In this document: positions 51,699 through 60,359 of the stretch, one piece after another
Layout of the letters: each line of letters begins with the position of its first letter
Position numbering within the stretch: the first letter of the stretch is position 1
Assembly (NCBI GenBank): GCA_964464385.1
Contig: CAYXFZ010000001.1
Location: 7,757-71,756 of the forward strand
Direction: 5' to 3'
DNA: 64,000 nucleotides
Origin: CAYXFZ01 sp964464385
Lineage (GTDB): Bacteria; Planctomycetota; UBA1135
Program-made: the position numbers and the translations under genes
The notes under the pieces: generated by a model
Seen by the model: the letters and a program-made list of their open reading frames with translations, nothing else
What the model was told of the DNA's origin: nothing
Database searches by the model: none

Positions 51699-51920
51699 TT
51701 AGCCCTGAAGTTGGTTGGTGACTTCGCCGTCTTGCGGAAATCTACCGGTCTCGGCCTTGTCAAAAATGAGGTTGCCGTCCACCTCGACCTCAAAGATGCC
51801 GCCACCACCGGCAATCAGTTTTACCGAAATCCCCTCGAATGAAGCCTTCAGTTCCGCCGACAAACTGTCGGCCTTGGGCTTGAAGTTTCAGACGGCGCAG
51901 TAGGTAATTTTGACTTCCAT
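51699..51920 (-). CDS. SelW/Rdx-family selenoprotein (in-frame UGA as selenocysteine)
   Basis: A 73-residue thioredoxin-like redox protein whose codon 11 is UGA (51888-51890). Read through, it gives MEVKITYCAVUNFKPKADSL, then SAELKASFEGISV, GGGGIFEVEVDGNLIFDKAE and GRFPQDGEVTNQL, ending in TAA. This matches vertebrate and bacterial SelW along its whole length: YCxxU at the N-terminus, FKPK after it, and GxFEVxVxGxLIxxK in the middle. The motif C8-A-V-U11 is the Rdx redox site. A perfect hairpin starts 15 nt after the UGA (see SECIS entry). A CATACT hexamer 6 bases upstream suggests a leaderless promoter. It lies between the kinase-TPR and CHAT genes, on the opposite strand. Without selenocysteine insertion only a 10-residue peptide would be made. 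Confidence 0.92.
51856..51872 (-). promoter_or_regulatory. Bacterial SECIS-like hairpin
   Basis: On the coding strand GCCGAC-AGTTT-GTCGGC is a perfect 6-bp stem with a five-base loop containing GU. It starts 15 nt after the UGA, within the distance range required for SelB-dependent recoding in bacteria. Confidence 0.8.
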
Positions 51921-51926
51921 GCCGCC

Positions 51927-51932
51927 AGTATG
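51927..51932 (-). promoter_or_regulatory. -10-like hexamer CATACT before the selenoprotein gene
   Basis: CATACT lies 6 bases before the ATG at 51920, the same spacing as other putative leaderless starts here. No ribosome site is present in the spacer GGCGGC. Confidence 0.4.
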
Positions 51933-51981
51933 CCCTTGCCGCCCGGCACACCGAGAAACGCGTCACGATTCTAAGTTTCGT

Positions 51982-51987
51982 TAGACT
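51982..51987 (+). promoter_or_regulatory. -10-like hexamer TAGACT before CHAT gene
   Basis: TAGACT is 7 bases before the GTG at 51995. The 74-bp region between this gene and the selenoprotein gene carries divergent starts. Confidence 0.45.
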
Positions 51988-51994
51988 GGAATCT

Positions 51995-54479
51995 GTGCTT
52001 CCCATCCTTCTGCTTGCCTTGGCCATTCCCCAGGACGGTGGCGATTTTTCTGGTGAGCACGTCCATGACCTGCCGGAGTTTGCCGCTCTCATCGAAACCA
52101 TGAATCGGGCCGATGCCGACATGGACGCTGGCGAATACTCGCGCGCCCGTAGAACTATCGAGGCAGCGATACGCGAGCTGGAGACCCGCGCTCCCTTGTG
52201 CGTGGAAATGGCGAAAGCCAAGCGATTATTGGCGCGCGCTTGGTCCAGCCTCGGAAACCCAGAATTGGCCGTGCGAATAGGCGAGGAAGCCCTCCTTGTT
52301 TTGGACCACGCCCGAGAAAAAGAGGCCGACATCCGAGGCGCGATTCTCAGCGATTTGAGTGTCCATCTGGTGGAGTATTACGGCGACGTCCAGCCGCGCG
52401 CCATTGAGGTCATGGAGGAATCGATTTCTCTGTTGGAGTCCGTGGACCCACCTGTGCCCGACCGCTTGGCAATTGCTCTGAACAACTTATCCAACCTGCA
52501 CTTTATTCAGGGTGACCTTGATCGCGCCGAGAAACTCCTCATGCAGGCCTTGGAATTATTGCGTTCCTCTCGCGGCGCCAAGCATATTGACACGGTCACC
52601 GGCCTGCTGAACTTGGCCTCGCTGCGCTTCAATATGGATGACCAACAGGGTGCTTGGGATACCAATGAAGAGGCTTTAAGAGTTTGTCGCGCCACCCTGG
52701 ATCCGTTCCATCCCCAGACTGCCTTGGCCTTGGATGCGGTTGGAATCAGTCGCTTGCTGGGCGATCAAGTGCAAGAGGGATTGGATGCCATGGAAGAGGC
52801 TCTGCTGATCCGGTCTCGTTATTTGGATCAACTCTTGCCCCTCATGTCCGAAGCTGAGCGCATTACTTATCTAGAACAGGAACTCAACCCAACCAGCCTG
52901 CTTTTCTTTTTGTCGGCCACCGAAACAGAGCGTGCCGACGGCTTGGCCTATCCCGCCTGTTTTGCTCTCAAGGGCAAGGCGTCGCAACTCTTGCACGCTC
53001 AACGGATGCCCGAGGCCGAGATGAGTGAAAAGCAACGTGCCGATTTGACTCGGTTGCGGGAGGTGCAAGCGCAACTCTCCAATTTGCTTTACCAAGCGGA
53101 GTCAGAGCGAGACGAAGACTACGCCGAGACGATGGTCTCCTTGCGCGTTGAGCGCAACCAATTGGAGTTGCGGCTCAACCGCGCGCTGGGTTTTGATCGG
53201 GTCAACGTGCGAGTGGATTTCGCCAAGTTGTATGCTGCAATCCCGGAAGGGGCCGCCATTTTGGACTTCTATTCCTCTCCTTTGGACGGCGTATTTTGTT
53301 GGGTCTTGCGCCACGACCAAGAGCTTCCCATTTTGGTCCCGCTTTACCCCGACCGCACCGAGCAACTGGAGCAGGAGTTCATGACCTTTATGGGAGAGAT
53401 GGGCGCCGACCGCGGTGCACAGCCTTTGCAAAACGACCAAGGCGAATACCAAACCCCGGGCAATGATGCCCTTGTCGAAAATCTCTGGTCTCGGATTGCG
53501 CCACACCTCGACGGCATCGAAACTCTGCTGATCTCTCCGCAGGGAACGACTGCGCGCCTAGCATTCGGCGCCCTTCGTTTGGAGGGCGGTCGGTATTTGC
53601 TGGAGAAATACCGCATCGCTTACTTGGAAGACCCGACTTCGGTCTTATTGCCGATCGCAGAGCGCGCTCAGGATGGCAAGTTGTTAGCCATTGGCAACGT
53701 GGATTANNNNNNNNNNCTACCGCAGGAGCAAGCAGGACAACTCGGCCGCCACCAGCCGTGGCTCAGTGGACTTCGCCAGCCGTTGGTTGCCGCTCCCGGG
53801 CACCAAACAGGAAGTTCGCGCCGTCCTAGCCTTTCATGAGGATGGGCTGGAATCAGAACAAGAGCGTTTGTTCCTCACCCGCCGCGAGGCCACCGAAGAG
53901 CGCGTCAAGGCCGAAATTTCTCGTTTCCAATACATTCACTTTGCCACCCACGGTTTTTTTGAGCCTGGCGATTTGCCCTCCCTCTTGGGAGAAGATGGCA
54001 CCGACACCGAAAACCCGGTTGCCTTCGCTCAGCGGCAAACCGCGCAACTCTTGCCCGGCCTCCTCTCTGGCTTGGTCCTGGCCGGCGCCAACGAGACCCC
54101 CGGCCCGGGCCGGGACGATGCCTATCTCACGGCCGACGAGGTGACCTATCTGGATTTGTCCCGCGCTGAACTCGTGGCCCTATCCGCTTGCGAAACGGCT
54201 TTGGGTTCGCAGCGCGCGGGTTCGGGCCTGGTCAGTCTGCGCCGCGCCTTTCACATGGCGGGTGCCCGCACCGTGCTCTCTTCCCTTTGGAAGGTGGATG
54301 ACGAAGCGGCCTCGACCCTCATGGTCGATTTCTACGAAGCCCTTTGGTACGAGGGCAAATCCACCACCGACGCATTGCGCGATGCGCAACTCGCCATGTT
54401 ACGCCGCAATCGGGCCCGCGAAGGATCCGGCCGCCCCTCCACTTGGGGGGCATTCCTCCTGTCCGGGGATTGGAGATAA
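51995..54479 (+). CDS. Exported TPR-CHAT protease-like protein, interrupted by assembly gap
   Basis: About 825 residues. A GTG start gives a signal-like segment (LPILLLALAIPQDGG). TPR repeats follow (about 30-290; ALNNLSNLHFIQGDLDRAEKLLMQALELL, VTGLLNLASLRFNMDDQQGAWDTNEEAL). The CHAT domain begins near residue 400 (VDFAKLYAAIPEGAAILDFY) and has the caspase-like dyad: His in YIHFATHGFFEP (codon at 53949) and Cys in VALSACETALG (codon at 54189). HMAGARTVLSSLWKVDDEA is also typical. A 10-N gap at 53707-53716 shifts the frame. CHAT domains are peptidases or peptidase-like effectors. It lies behind a kinase-TPR gene, suggesting a shared pathway (inference). Confidence 0.88.
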
Positions 54480-54481
54480 CC

Positions 54482-55015
54482 ATGAAATCCTTGCAGTTCT
54501 TCCCCGCCCTGCTTTCCTTCCTTCTGTTTGGCGCTTGCACTACGCCGCCGCCAACCGCCGAAGAGGCCGCCTGGGCCGAGGCTCAATTTGCCAACTTCAA
54601 GGCCTTGGCCGGCAACTGGGTCGCCCCTGAAGACAGCGATTTTCCGCCGATCGATGGCGTATCCATTGCTTACAAGGTGACGGCCGCCGGCCATACCGTG
54701 GAAGAAACCTTGGTGCCGGGGTCACCAATGGAAATGATTTCCATGATTCACTTGGACAACGGTCGCCTCATGATGACGCACTATTGCGCCGCCGGAAACC
54801 AACCCCGCATGTTGGCCAAGCCCGGCAAAGACGGCGCTGTCGAATTTGATTTTGTGGACATCACCAACCTTGCCTCCCCTGATGCCCTTCACATTCATGA
54901 TGCGGTTTACTATTTTGATTCCGCCACCAGTTTTCGCAGCAAGTGGAGCTCTTGGCGAAACGGCGCGCATAACGGATTCGTTTCCCTCGTTTTTACTCGC
55001 CCCGCGGCTAACTGA
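54482..55015 (+). CDS. Lipoprotein, DUF1579-like beta-barrel suspected
   Basis: A 177-residue lipoprotein (signal ends LLFGACTTPP) starting 2 bases after the CHAT gene stop. FKALAGNWVAPEDSDFPP, VSIAYKVTAAGHTVEETLVPG, EMISMIHLDNGRLMMTHYCAAGNQPRM and VFTRPAAN resemble the lipocalin-like DUF1579 pattern in which a sheet wraps a small ligand. It is probably in one operon with the CHAT gene. Function unknown. Confidence 0.72.
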   Translation: MKSLQFFPALLSFLLFGACTTPPPTAEEAAWAEAQFANFKALAGNWVAPEDSDFPPIDGVSIAYKVTAAGHTVEETLVPGSPMEMISMIHLDNGRLMMTHYCAAGNQPRMLAKPGKDGAVEFDFVDITNLASPDALHIHDAVYYFDSATSFRSKWSSWRNGAHNGFVSLVFTRPAAN

Positions 55016-55071
55016 CGCCAGCGGACGCAGAGCAACCCGGGCTGAGATTTCCTTAATATACTGCGGGTCCT

Positions 55072-55241
55072 ATGCCAAAGACCCTTTTCCCTTCCGTCGG
55101 CCTGGCTCAATCCACATGAATGGGGACGCCACACTAAGCCAAACCGTGCCCGCTGGCGTTTCGGGCCAAATCGTTTGGTTTCATGGTGCGGACTTGGGCC
55201 TAAAGGCTTTGTTTCGCCCCTTGACCAGGACGATTGGCTAG
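55072..55241 (+). pseudogene. Stump of the recurrent C-terminal secreted-protein module
   Basis: From ATG 55116 the frame reads MNGDATLSQTVPAGVSGQIV then WFHGADLGLKALF and TRTIG before a stop at 55241. This corresponds to the last ~40 residues of the module on the proteins at 17652, 18677 and 33722 (for example GNASLNKTVPVGAGGLSVW). No body domain precedes it; an ATG at 55072 opens only 15 codons in another frame. It appears to be what is left of a larger exported-protein gene. It overlaps the end of the minus-strand gene by 4 bases. Confidence 0.65.
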
Positions 55242-55702
55242 TCCAAATCTACCGAAGTGTTGTTGATTTTCGCAAACTCCTGGGCGTAAGTTTTGTCCTT
55301 AAATTCGTAGAGGATCTTTTTGCGAAAAGCGGAGACTTCTACTAAGAGAGGGGAAAGCCTTGAAAAAATTGCAAAAACAAAAAAGAGCAATCCAAGGGGA
55401 ACGAGCTTTCGGACCCCAGGTCCAAGGTCGGAAATCGATGGAACAAAGAAAAAGAAAAGGAGAAAGAGCAAGATGGCGGCAAGCCAGATTGAGGGGGTGC
55501 GCCAGCGCAATTGACGCTTGGCGCTGCGATTGCAACCTGAACAACAAGGAATTTCTACCGAATGGGCGCGCCATGGCGGCCACAAAAATCGATCCTTGAT
55601 TTTTAATTGGTCTTGTGGGTCATCCTGCCCACATTGAATGCACTGTGGGGGCCACTTAAGGACGACATCGGCAGGAAGTTCAACATCCGTAGTTTTTGCC
55701 AT
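55238..55702 (-). CDS. Membrane protein with CxxC zinc-binding head
   Basis: A 154-residue protein starting MAKTTDVELPADVV. Two Cys pairs (CIQCGQDD; CCSGCNRS) near residues 20-55 suggest a zinc ribbon. Two membrane helices follow (about 68-84, IWLAAILLFLLFFFFV; about 93-110, LVPLGLLFFVFAIFS), then a charged cytosolic tail. It follows the sialidase-like gene after 5 bases as the last gene of a four-gene operon. Family unknown. Confidence 0.7.
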   Translation of the reverse strand: MAKTTDVELPADVVLKWPPQCIQCGQDDPQDQLKIKDRFLWPPWRAHSVEIPCCSGCNRSAKRQLRWRTPSIWLAAILLFLLFFFFVPSISDLGPGVRKLVPLGLLFFVFAIFSRLSPLLVEVSAFRKKILYEFKDKTYAQEFAKINNTSVDLD

Positions 55703-55707
55703 AGATT

Positions 55708-56826
55708 TTATTTCGGGTCCAGCTCCGAAAGCTGGAAGCGGACGGCCAGGATGTAGGGTGGTTTGCCCTCGTCCCAGTGGCCGTATGTGGTGGTAACGAT
55801 GGTGCCGTCGGGCAGGACTTCGACGCCGGGGTAAGCGCAGTCCCAACGATGGAGGTTGTCCTTGAGGCGGATGCGGTATTGACCCTCGCGCCCCTGGAGA
55901 ATGTCATCGAAAGTGCCGACCCAGCCAATCCAGTCCCCTTGGGTTGGGGATTTTCGCGCCGTGTCGCGGAAGGAAAGAAAGAGTCGACCGTCCGGCGCGT
56001 ACACCCCAGTGTGTCGATCGCCGGTGAGGGCTCCGGTGGTTTGCTTGGGTTCACTCCAGGTTTTGCCTTCGTCCTCGCTGGTCATGAAAAAAGAATTGAG
56101 CTTGCGGCTATTCTCCCGCAACAAGACCAGCAAAGTTTTGCCATCCGGCGAGCGGACGATGCCGGGCTCGCAAAGATGTGCCTGCGGATGGGTCGCGACA
56201 ATTTTTGGATTGCCCCAACTCAGGCCGCCGTCTTGGGATCGGATTTGATAAACATGAAAACGGTTTTTCCCTTTGGGTCGAAAGGTGTCGCCAATGAAGC
56301 GGCCGTCATCGTGAAACATGGCGATGGTGGAGCCATCTTTGCATTCCACCATGGCGCCGCTGGCGACGATGCCACCATATTTTCCAATGGGCTTCAGCTC
56401 GCTCCAAGTCTTGCCGTCGTCTTCGCTGATGGCTTGCCGAACGGGATTGAGGCCCGAGTGCATGATGAATCGCTTTTTTCCTTTTGGATCGGTAATTCTG
56501 AATAAGGTCGGCACTTCCTTGGAGGTGGCCCAAGAGGCTGGCACGGGCAAGCGCGCGCTCCAAGTTAGGCCGCCGTTGTCACTGCGCTTCATAACGATGG
56601 ACCCCTTGCCGTGCCCCTTGGGATAGACGGCAAAAATGGTTTTGCCGTCTTCCAGCATGGCGGTGGTGACATGGCCGAGGTACTGGCCCTCTTCCCGATC
56701 CACCAAAACTTGCCGGCTGGAATCCTGATCCAAATCCACCAGTGGAATGGTGTAGCCGGGCCCAGGTGGATCAGCCGGTTCTTGAGCTAGCCCCAGGATG
56801 CAAAGAAACAAGGATGCGGGGATCAA
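55708..56826 (-). CDS. Exported BNR-repeat sialidase-like protein
   Basis: A 372-residue six-bladed beta-propeller protein with signal peptide (IPASLFLCILGLAQEP). Asp-box motifs S-x-D-x-G-x-T-W recur: SDNGGLTWS, SEDDGKTWS, SQDGGLSWG and SEDEGKTWS. An Arg-containing strand (VLLRENSRKLNSFF) and CEPGIVRSPDGK fit the sialidase active-site framework. The TTG start overlaps the DUF1552 stop. Members cleave or bind sialic-acid-like sugars, but many planctomycete homologues have unknown substrates, so exo-sialidase activity is not certain. Confidence 0.85.
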   Translation of the reverse strand: MIPASLFLCILGLAQEPADPPGPGYTIPLVDLDQDSSRQVLVDREEGQYLGHVTTAMLEDGKTIFAVYPKGHGKGSIVMKRSDNGGLTWSARLPVPASWATSKEVPTLFRITDPKGKKRFIMHSGLNPVRQAISEDDGKTWSELKPIGKYGGIVASGAMVECKDGSTIAMFHDDGRFIGDTFRPKGKNRFHVYQIRSQDGGLSWGNPKIVATHPQAHLCEPGIVRSPDGKTLLVLLRENSRKLNSFFMTSEDEGKTWSEPKQTTGALTGDRHTGVYAPDGRLFLSFRDTARKSPTQGDWIGWVGTFDDILQGREGQYRIRLKDNLHRWDCAYPGVEVLPDGTIVTTTYGHWDEGKPPYILAVRFQLSELDPK

Positions 56827-58148
56827 ATTTTGAGAAGTCCGGTGGAGTCGCCGAGGGCGCGGGTGGGGACGCCCATCTTGTCCAAGAGGGCAAGATGGAG
56901 GTTGGCGAGTGGGGTGTTACGCGCGAAACGCGTGTATTTCCCGGGGGTCAGGGCGCCATTGCCGCGGCCACAAAGCAAGGTCGGGAGGTCGTCGTGATTG
57001 TGGCGGTTGCCGTCGCCGATGTTGCTGCCATAGACCAACATGGTGTTGTCCAATAGATCTCCCGCGCCATCCCGAGTCGATTTCAGGCGCTCCAGCAAAT
57101 AGGCCAACTGCTCGACATGAAAGCGATTGATGCGGCGGATCTTTGCCACCTTGGCCGAGTCGTTGCCATGGTGGGAAATCCCGTGGTGCCCCTCGCGCAC
57201 CTCCAAGTTGCGGTAAGAGCGATTGCTGCCCTCGTTGGCCAACAAAAAAGTAGCGACCCGCGTGCGGTCGGTTTGAAAGGCCAAGACCAAGAGATCCATC
57301 ATCAGACGGACATGGATCTCGTAGTTCTCAGGCGTTCCTTGGGGCCGCGCCTCATCCGGCACTTCCACGACAAAGTCCTTTTCCGAAAATTCAATTCGCC
57401 GCTCCAGTTCCCGCACCCCACTGAAATACTCGTCCAATTTTTGCCGATCCGTGTTGCCGAGCTGGCTGCGGAGTTTTCGCGCATCTTCCAAAACAAAATC
57501 CAGCAAACTCTTGCGCTTCTTGCGTTGCTCGGCCGTGGCCGCCCGATTTTGATCGGTGTTGCCTCCCCGAAAGAGGCGGTCAAAGACCAGCCGCGGCTTG
57601 ACTTCTTTGGATGCTGGAGTTTCCGCCCCTTGCCAGGAGATGTTGCTGGAATACGCGCAGGAATAGCCCGAATCGCATTGCCCTGCATTGCCCCCTTTTT
57701 CACAGCCTAGCTGGATGGACCGAAAGCGCGTCGCGTGGCCAATCTTTTGCGCCGCCAGTTGGTCGGCGGAAACTCCCAGCCCAATTCTGCCGTCTTTTTT
57801 AAGCGGTTGCACCGCCGTCAACCAAACTGCCGCGGCGCGGGCGTGATCGCCCGGGCCGTCGCCATTGGCGCGCGCTTTGTCAGAGGTGAGCCCGCCAAGT
57901 ACGGAAAATTCTTTGCGGAAATCCTGCAAGGGTTCCAGGATCCAGGGGAGGTTTCCCAATCGGCCTTCCTTGGCCGGCCACCAATCCTGCAGATGCACCC
58001 CGTTGGGCACATAGAGATAGGCGAGCCGAGTCGGTACTTCCCGAAAACCCGCTATTGCGCGCGCTGGCAAGAGACTCTCCATCATCGGCAGGGCCAAGGC
58101 CGTGCCAAAGCCACGCAAAAACGTGCGACGAGAGAGGGGAGGATGCAT
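56823..58148 (-). CDS. DUF1552 protein with twin-arginine signal
   Basis: A 441-residue DUF1552 protein. The N-terminus has a twin-arginine signal (SRRTFLRGFGTALALPMMES), so it is exported folded. YLYVPNGVHLQDWWP, ARAAAVWLTAVQPLK, GYSCAYSSNISW, MLVYGSNIGDGNRHNHDDLPTLLCG and LANLHLALLDKMGV are family blocks. ATG 58148 overlaps the upstream haem-protein stop (ATGA). The DUF1552/DUF1592-type pair is very common in planctomycetes and Verrucomicrobia; its biochemical role is unproven but thought to be periplasmic. Confidence 0.93.
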   Translation of the reverse strand: MHPPLSRRTFLRGFGTALALPMMESLLPARAIAGFREVPTRLAYLYVPNGVHLQDWWPAKEGRLGNLPWILEPLQDFRKEFSVLGGLTSDKARANGDGPGDHARAAAVWLTAVQPLKKDGRIGLGVSADQLAAQKIGHATRFRSIQLGCEKGGNAGQCDSGYSCAYSSNISWQGAETPASKEVKPRLVFDRLFRGGNTDQNRAATAEQRKKRKSLLDFVLEDARKLRSQLGNTDRQKLDEYFSGVRELERRIEFSEKDFVVEVPDEARPQGTPENYEIHVRLMMDLLVLAFQTDRTRVATFLLANEGSNRSYRNLEVREGHHGISHHGNDSAKVAKIRRINRFHVEQLAYLLERLKSTRDGAGDLLDNTMLVYGSNIGDGNRHNHDDLPTLLCGRGNGALTPGKYTRFARNTPLANLHLALLDKMGVPTRALGDSTGLLKI

Positions 58149-60329
58149 CAGCGGCGGATCACGGCACGTTGCCGAAAGGCGTTGGAATGGATGATACCGC
58201 GCAGAATTTGTTGCAAGGTCGGGCGCTGTGGATCGAGCCCCCGGAGAATTTTTTGCAGCATCGGGCGATCTTGTGGTGTCACGGGACGGCCTAGGCCGTA
58301 AGTCGCCAGTTTTTCGGTGACGCAACGCAAAAACCGATGGTCCTGGCGAAGGAGTTCCACTAACTCCAAAGCACCGGAGAAGGATTGGCCGCTCAGTAGG
58401 GTGCCGGAGGCATCCACCGGAAAAGCCTCGGCTTGATCCCGCCAGGCACCGATGGGGTCGTAGTGCTCCAGGCCAAAACCAAGAGGGTCCATGGCGGCAT
58501 GGCAGGAAAGGCACTCGGGTTTTTGACGATGGGCCTCCAACCGCTCCCGCAAAGAAGACCTGGAAACTGCCGCTTCCTCTTCTTGCAGGCTGTCGACTCC
58601 GGGCGGCGGCGGCGGCAAGGGAGACCCCATGAGGTTTTCCAAAATCCATTTGCCGCGCAGGACTGGGGCGGTACGGGTTGCCCGAGAAGTCACGGTCAAG
58701 ACCGAGGCATGACCCAAAATGCCACGCCGCGGCGAGTCACCGTAGGCAACCCGGCGCAGATCGGCCCCCTGGACACCGCTCACTCCGTAGAGTTGCGCNN
58801 NNNNNNNNCTGCGATCTTCGCGCAAAACATATTCAAACAGACTCAGGGTCTCCTGGGCCATGGACTGCCGCAAAGAATCAGTAAAGGCCGGAAACAAATC
58901 GGTGTCCACTTCGGCGGTCTCAAGGTTGCGGACTTGCAACCACTGATCGGCAAAGCCCCTGGCCAAGCGCTGGCTCTTCGGTGAGCGGATCATTCGGGTG
59001 ATCGTGCGATCTAGGCCCTCCCAAGTCTTCAAGCTGCCATCCGCTGCGCGCGCCAAAAGAGCTTCGTCGGGCACGCTGCCCCAAAGGAAAAGACTGAGTC
59101 GAGTGGCCAATTCGAACGGATTCAAATCCCGAACCTCGCCCACCTGAGCTAGTCGCGAGGGGTTGGGTTCAAGAGCAAATAAAAAGCGGGGCGAGACCAA
59201 GAGGGCTTCCAGGCCTTGTTGGACCGCGAGTTCCCATGAGTTGTCCTCGCCGGCGTAGGTCAAAATCCGCTTTAGGTCGGCGCGCTCAAGCGGTTGCCGC
59301 CACACTTGCAAAGCCAAGTGCTTCAGGGAGTTTCGGAGACGCCGACCCTTCAGAGATGTTGGGAATTGCAACTCCAAATGTTTTTGAAAGGAAGTCTTTT
59401 CTGGTGGATCCAGCGGGCCAACGACCTCGACCCAATCCCAGAACAAATTGCGATCTTGGGATGCTCGGGTCTCGGTTTTTGGCCGGTAGAAATCATTGAG
59501 AAAGGAAAGGGTGAGTTTTCCCTCTCCGCCATCCAGGACGGCTTCGTATTCGTAAACCTCCGGGGAGTCCTGCGTGGCTGCAACATCCCATTCTTTGATG
59601 TCGTCCCCGTCGTAACGAAGTCGAACGCGACAGGGCTGAGGCCCGGCTTGATGGCCCCAAGCCTGCACACGAATTCGATATATCCCACCGCGTGGCAGAA
59701 ACGCGCTGGCGACGGCTGTGCCGTTGGTGAAAAATGCGGCGGAAGTCCCGACGTAACGTGTGCCCCGAGTCTCGTNNNNNNNNNNGGTTTTCCACCACCA
59801 TGGATCCTTTGGCGATGGCCTTGGCCGCCGCTACGTATTTTTCAAAGCGCATGTCGGACATGGCAAGCGCTGATCCCATGTTGTCAAAACCACCACTGAC
59901 ATTATCGGCCGGGAAAAAATCGGCGGCATCAAAGGCCACGTCGAAAAGATCCAGGGCGGCGTTTTCGTATTCTCGATTGTTCAGCCGACGCAAGGTGGGC
60001 GCAGGCGGCGGCGTCGAGGATTGCGGCGTGGCGATTTCATCCACCCAGCGCAGCAAACCAGCCATTTCTTCAGTCGTCGGCCGTTTCTTGGCAGACGGTG
60101 GCGGCATGGTGTCGCGCCAAAGGGCCCAAGCAGCCCGCTGGTAGAGATCGGTATGTTGAAGCGCCTCTTCTTCCTTGGCGAAAAACAGGAGATCCAATCC
60201 CTTCTCGGCGTCCTCACCCTCATGGCACCGCGAGCAATATTGATCTAGCATGGGATACACATCCCGCTCGAAAGAGGGCGTTGCGAGTTCCTGGACCGCA
60301 GCAAGGAGGAGCAGGGGAAGAAAGGCCAC
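58148..60329 (-). CDS. DUF1587/DUF1592/DUF1588/DUF1585-type cytochrome c protein, two assembly gaps
   Basis: About 725 residues in one gene interrupted by 10-N gaps at 58799-58808 and 59776-59785. The GTG start gives a signal sequence (AFLPLLLLAAVQ), then a cytochrome c haem motif C32-S-R-C35-H36. LRRLNNREYENAALDLF (DUF1587), LNPFELATRLSLFLWGSVPDE (DUF1592), GILGHASVLTVTSRATRTAPVLRGKW (DUF1588) and LATYGLGRPVTPQDRPML (DUF1585) follow in the usual order. It heads the operon with DUF1552, the sialidase-like gene and a membrane protein. The frame differs between segments only because the gap lengths are arbitrary. Confidence 0.9.
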
Positions 60330-60359
60330 GCTTTCATGGTATAGCCCGTAGGGTGGGGC

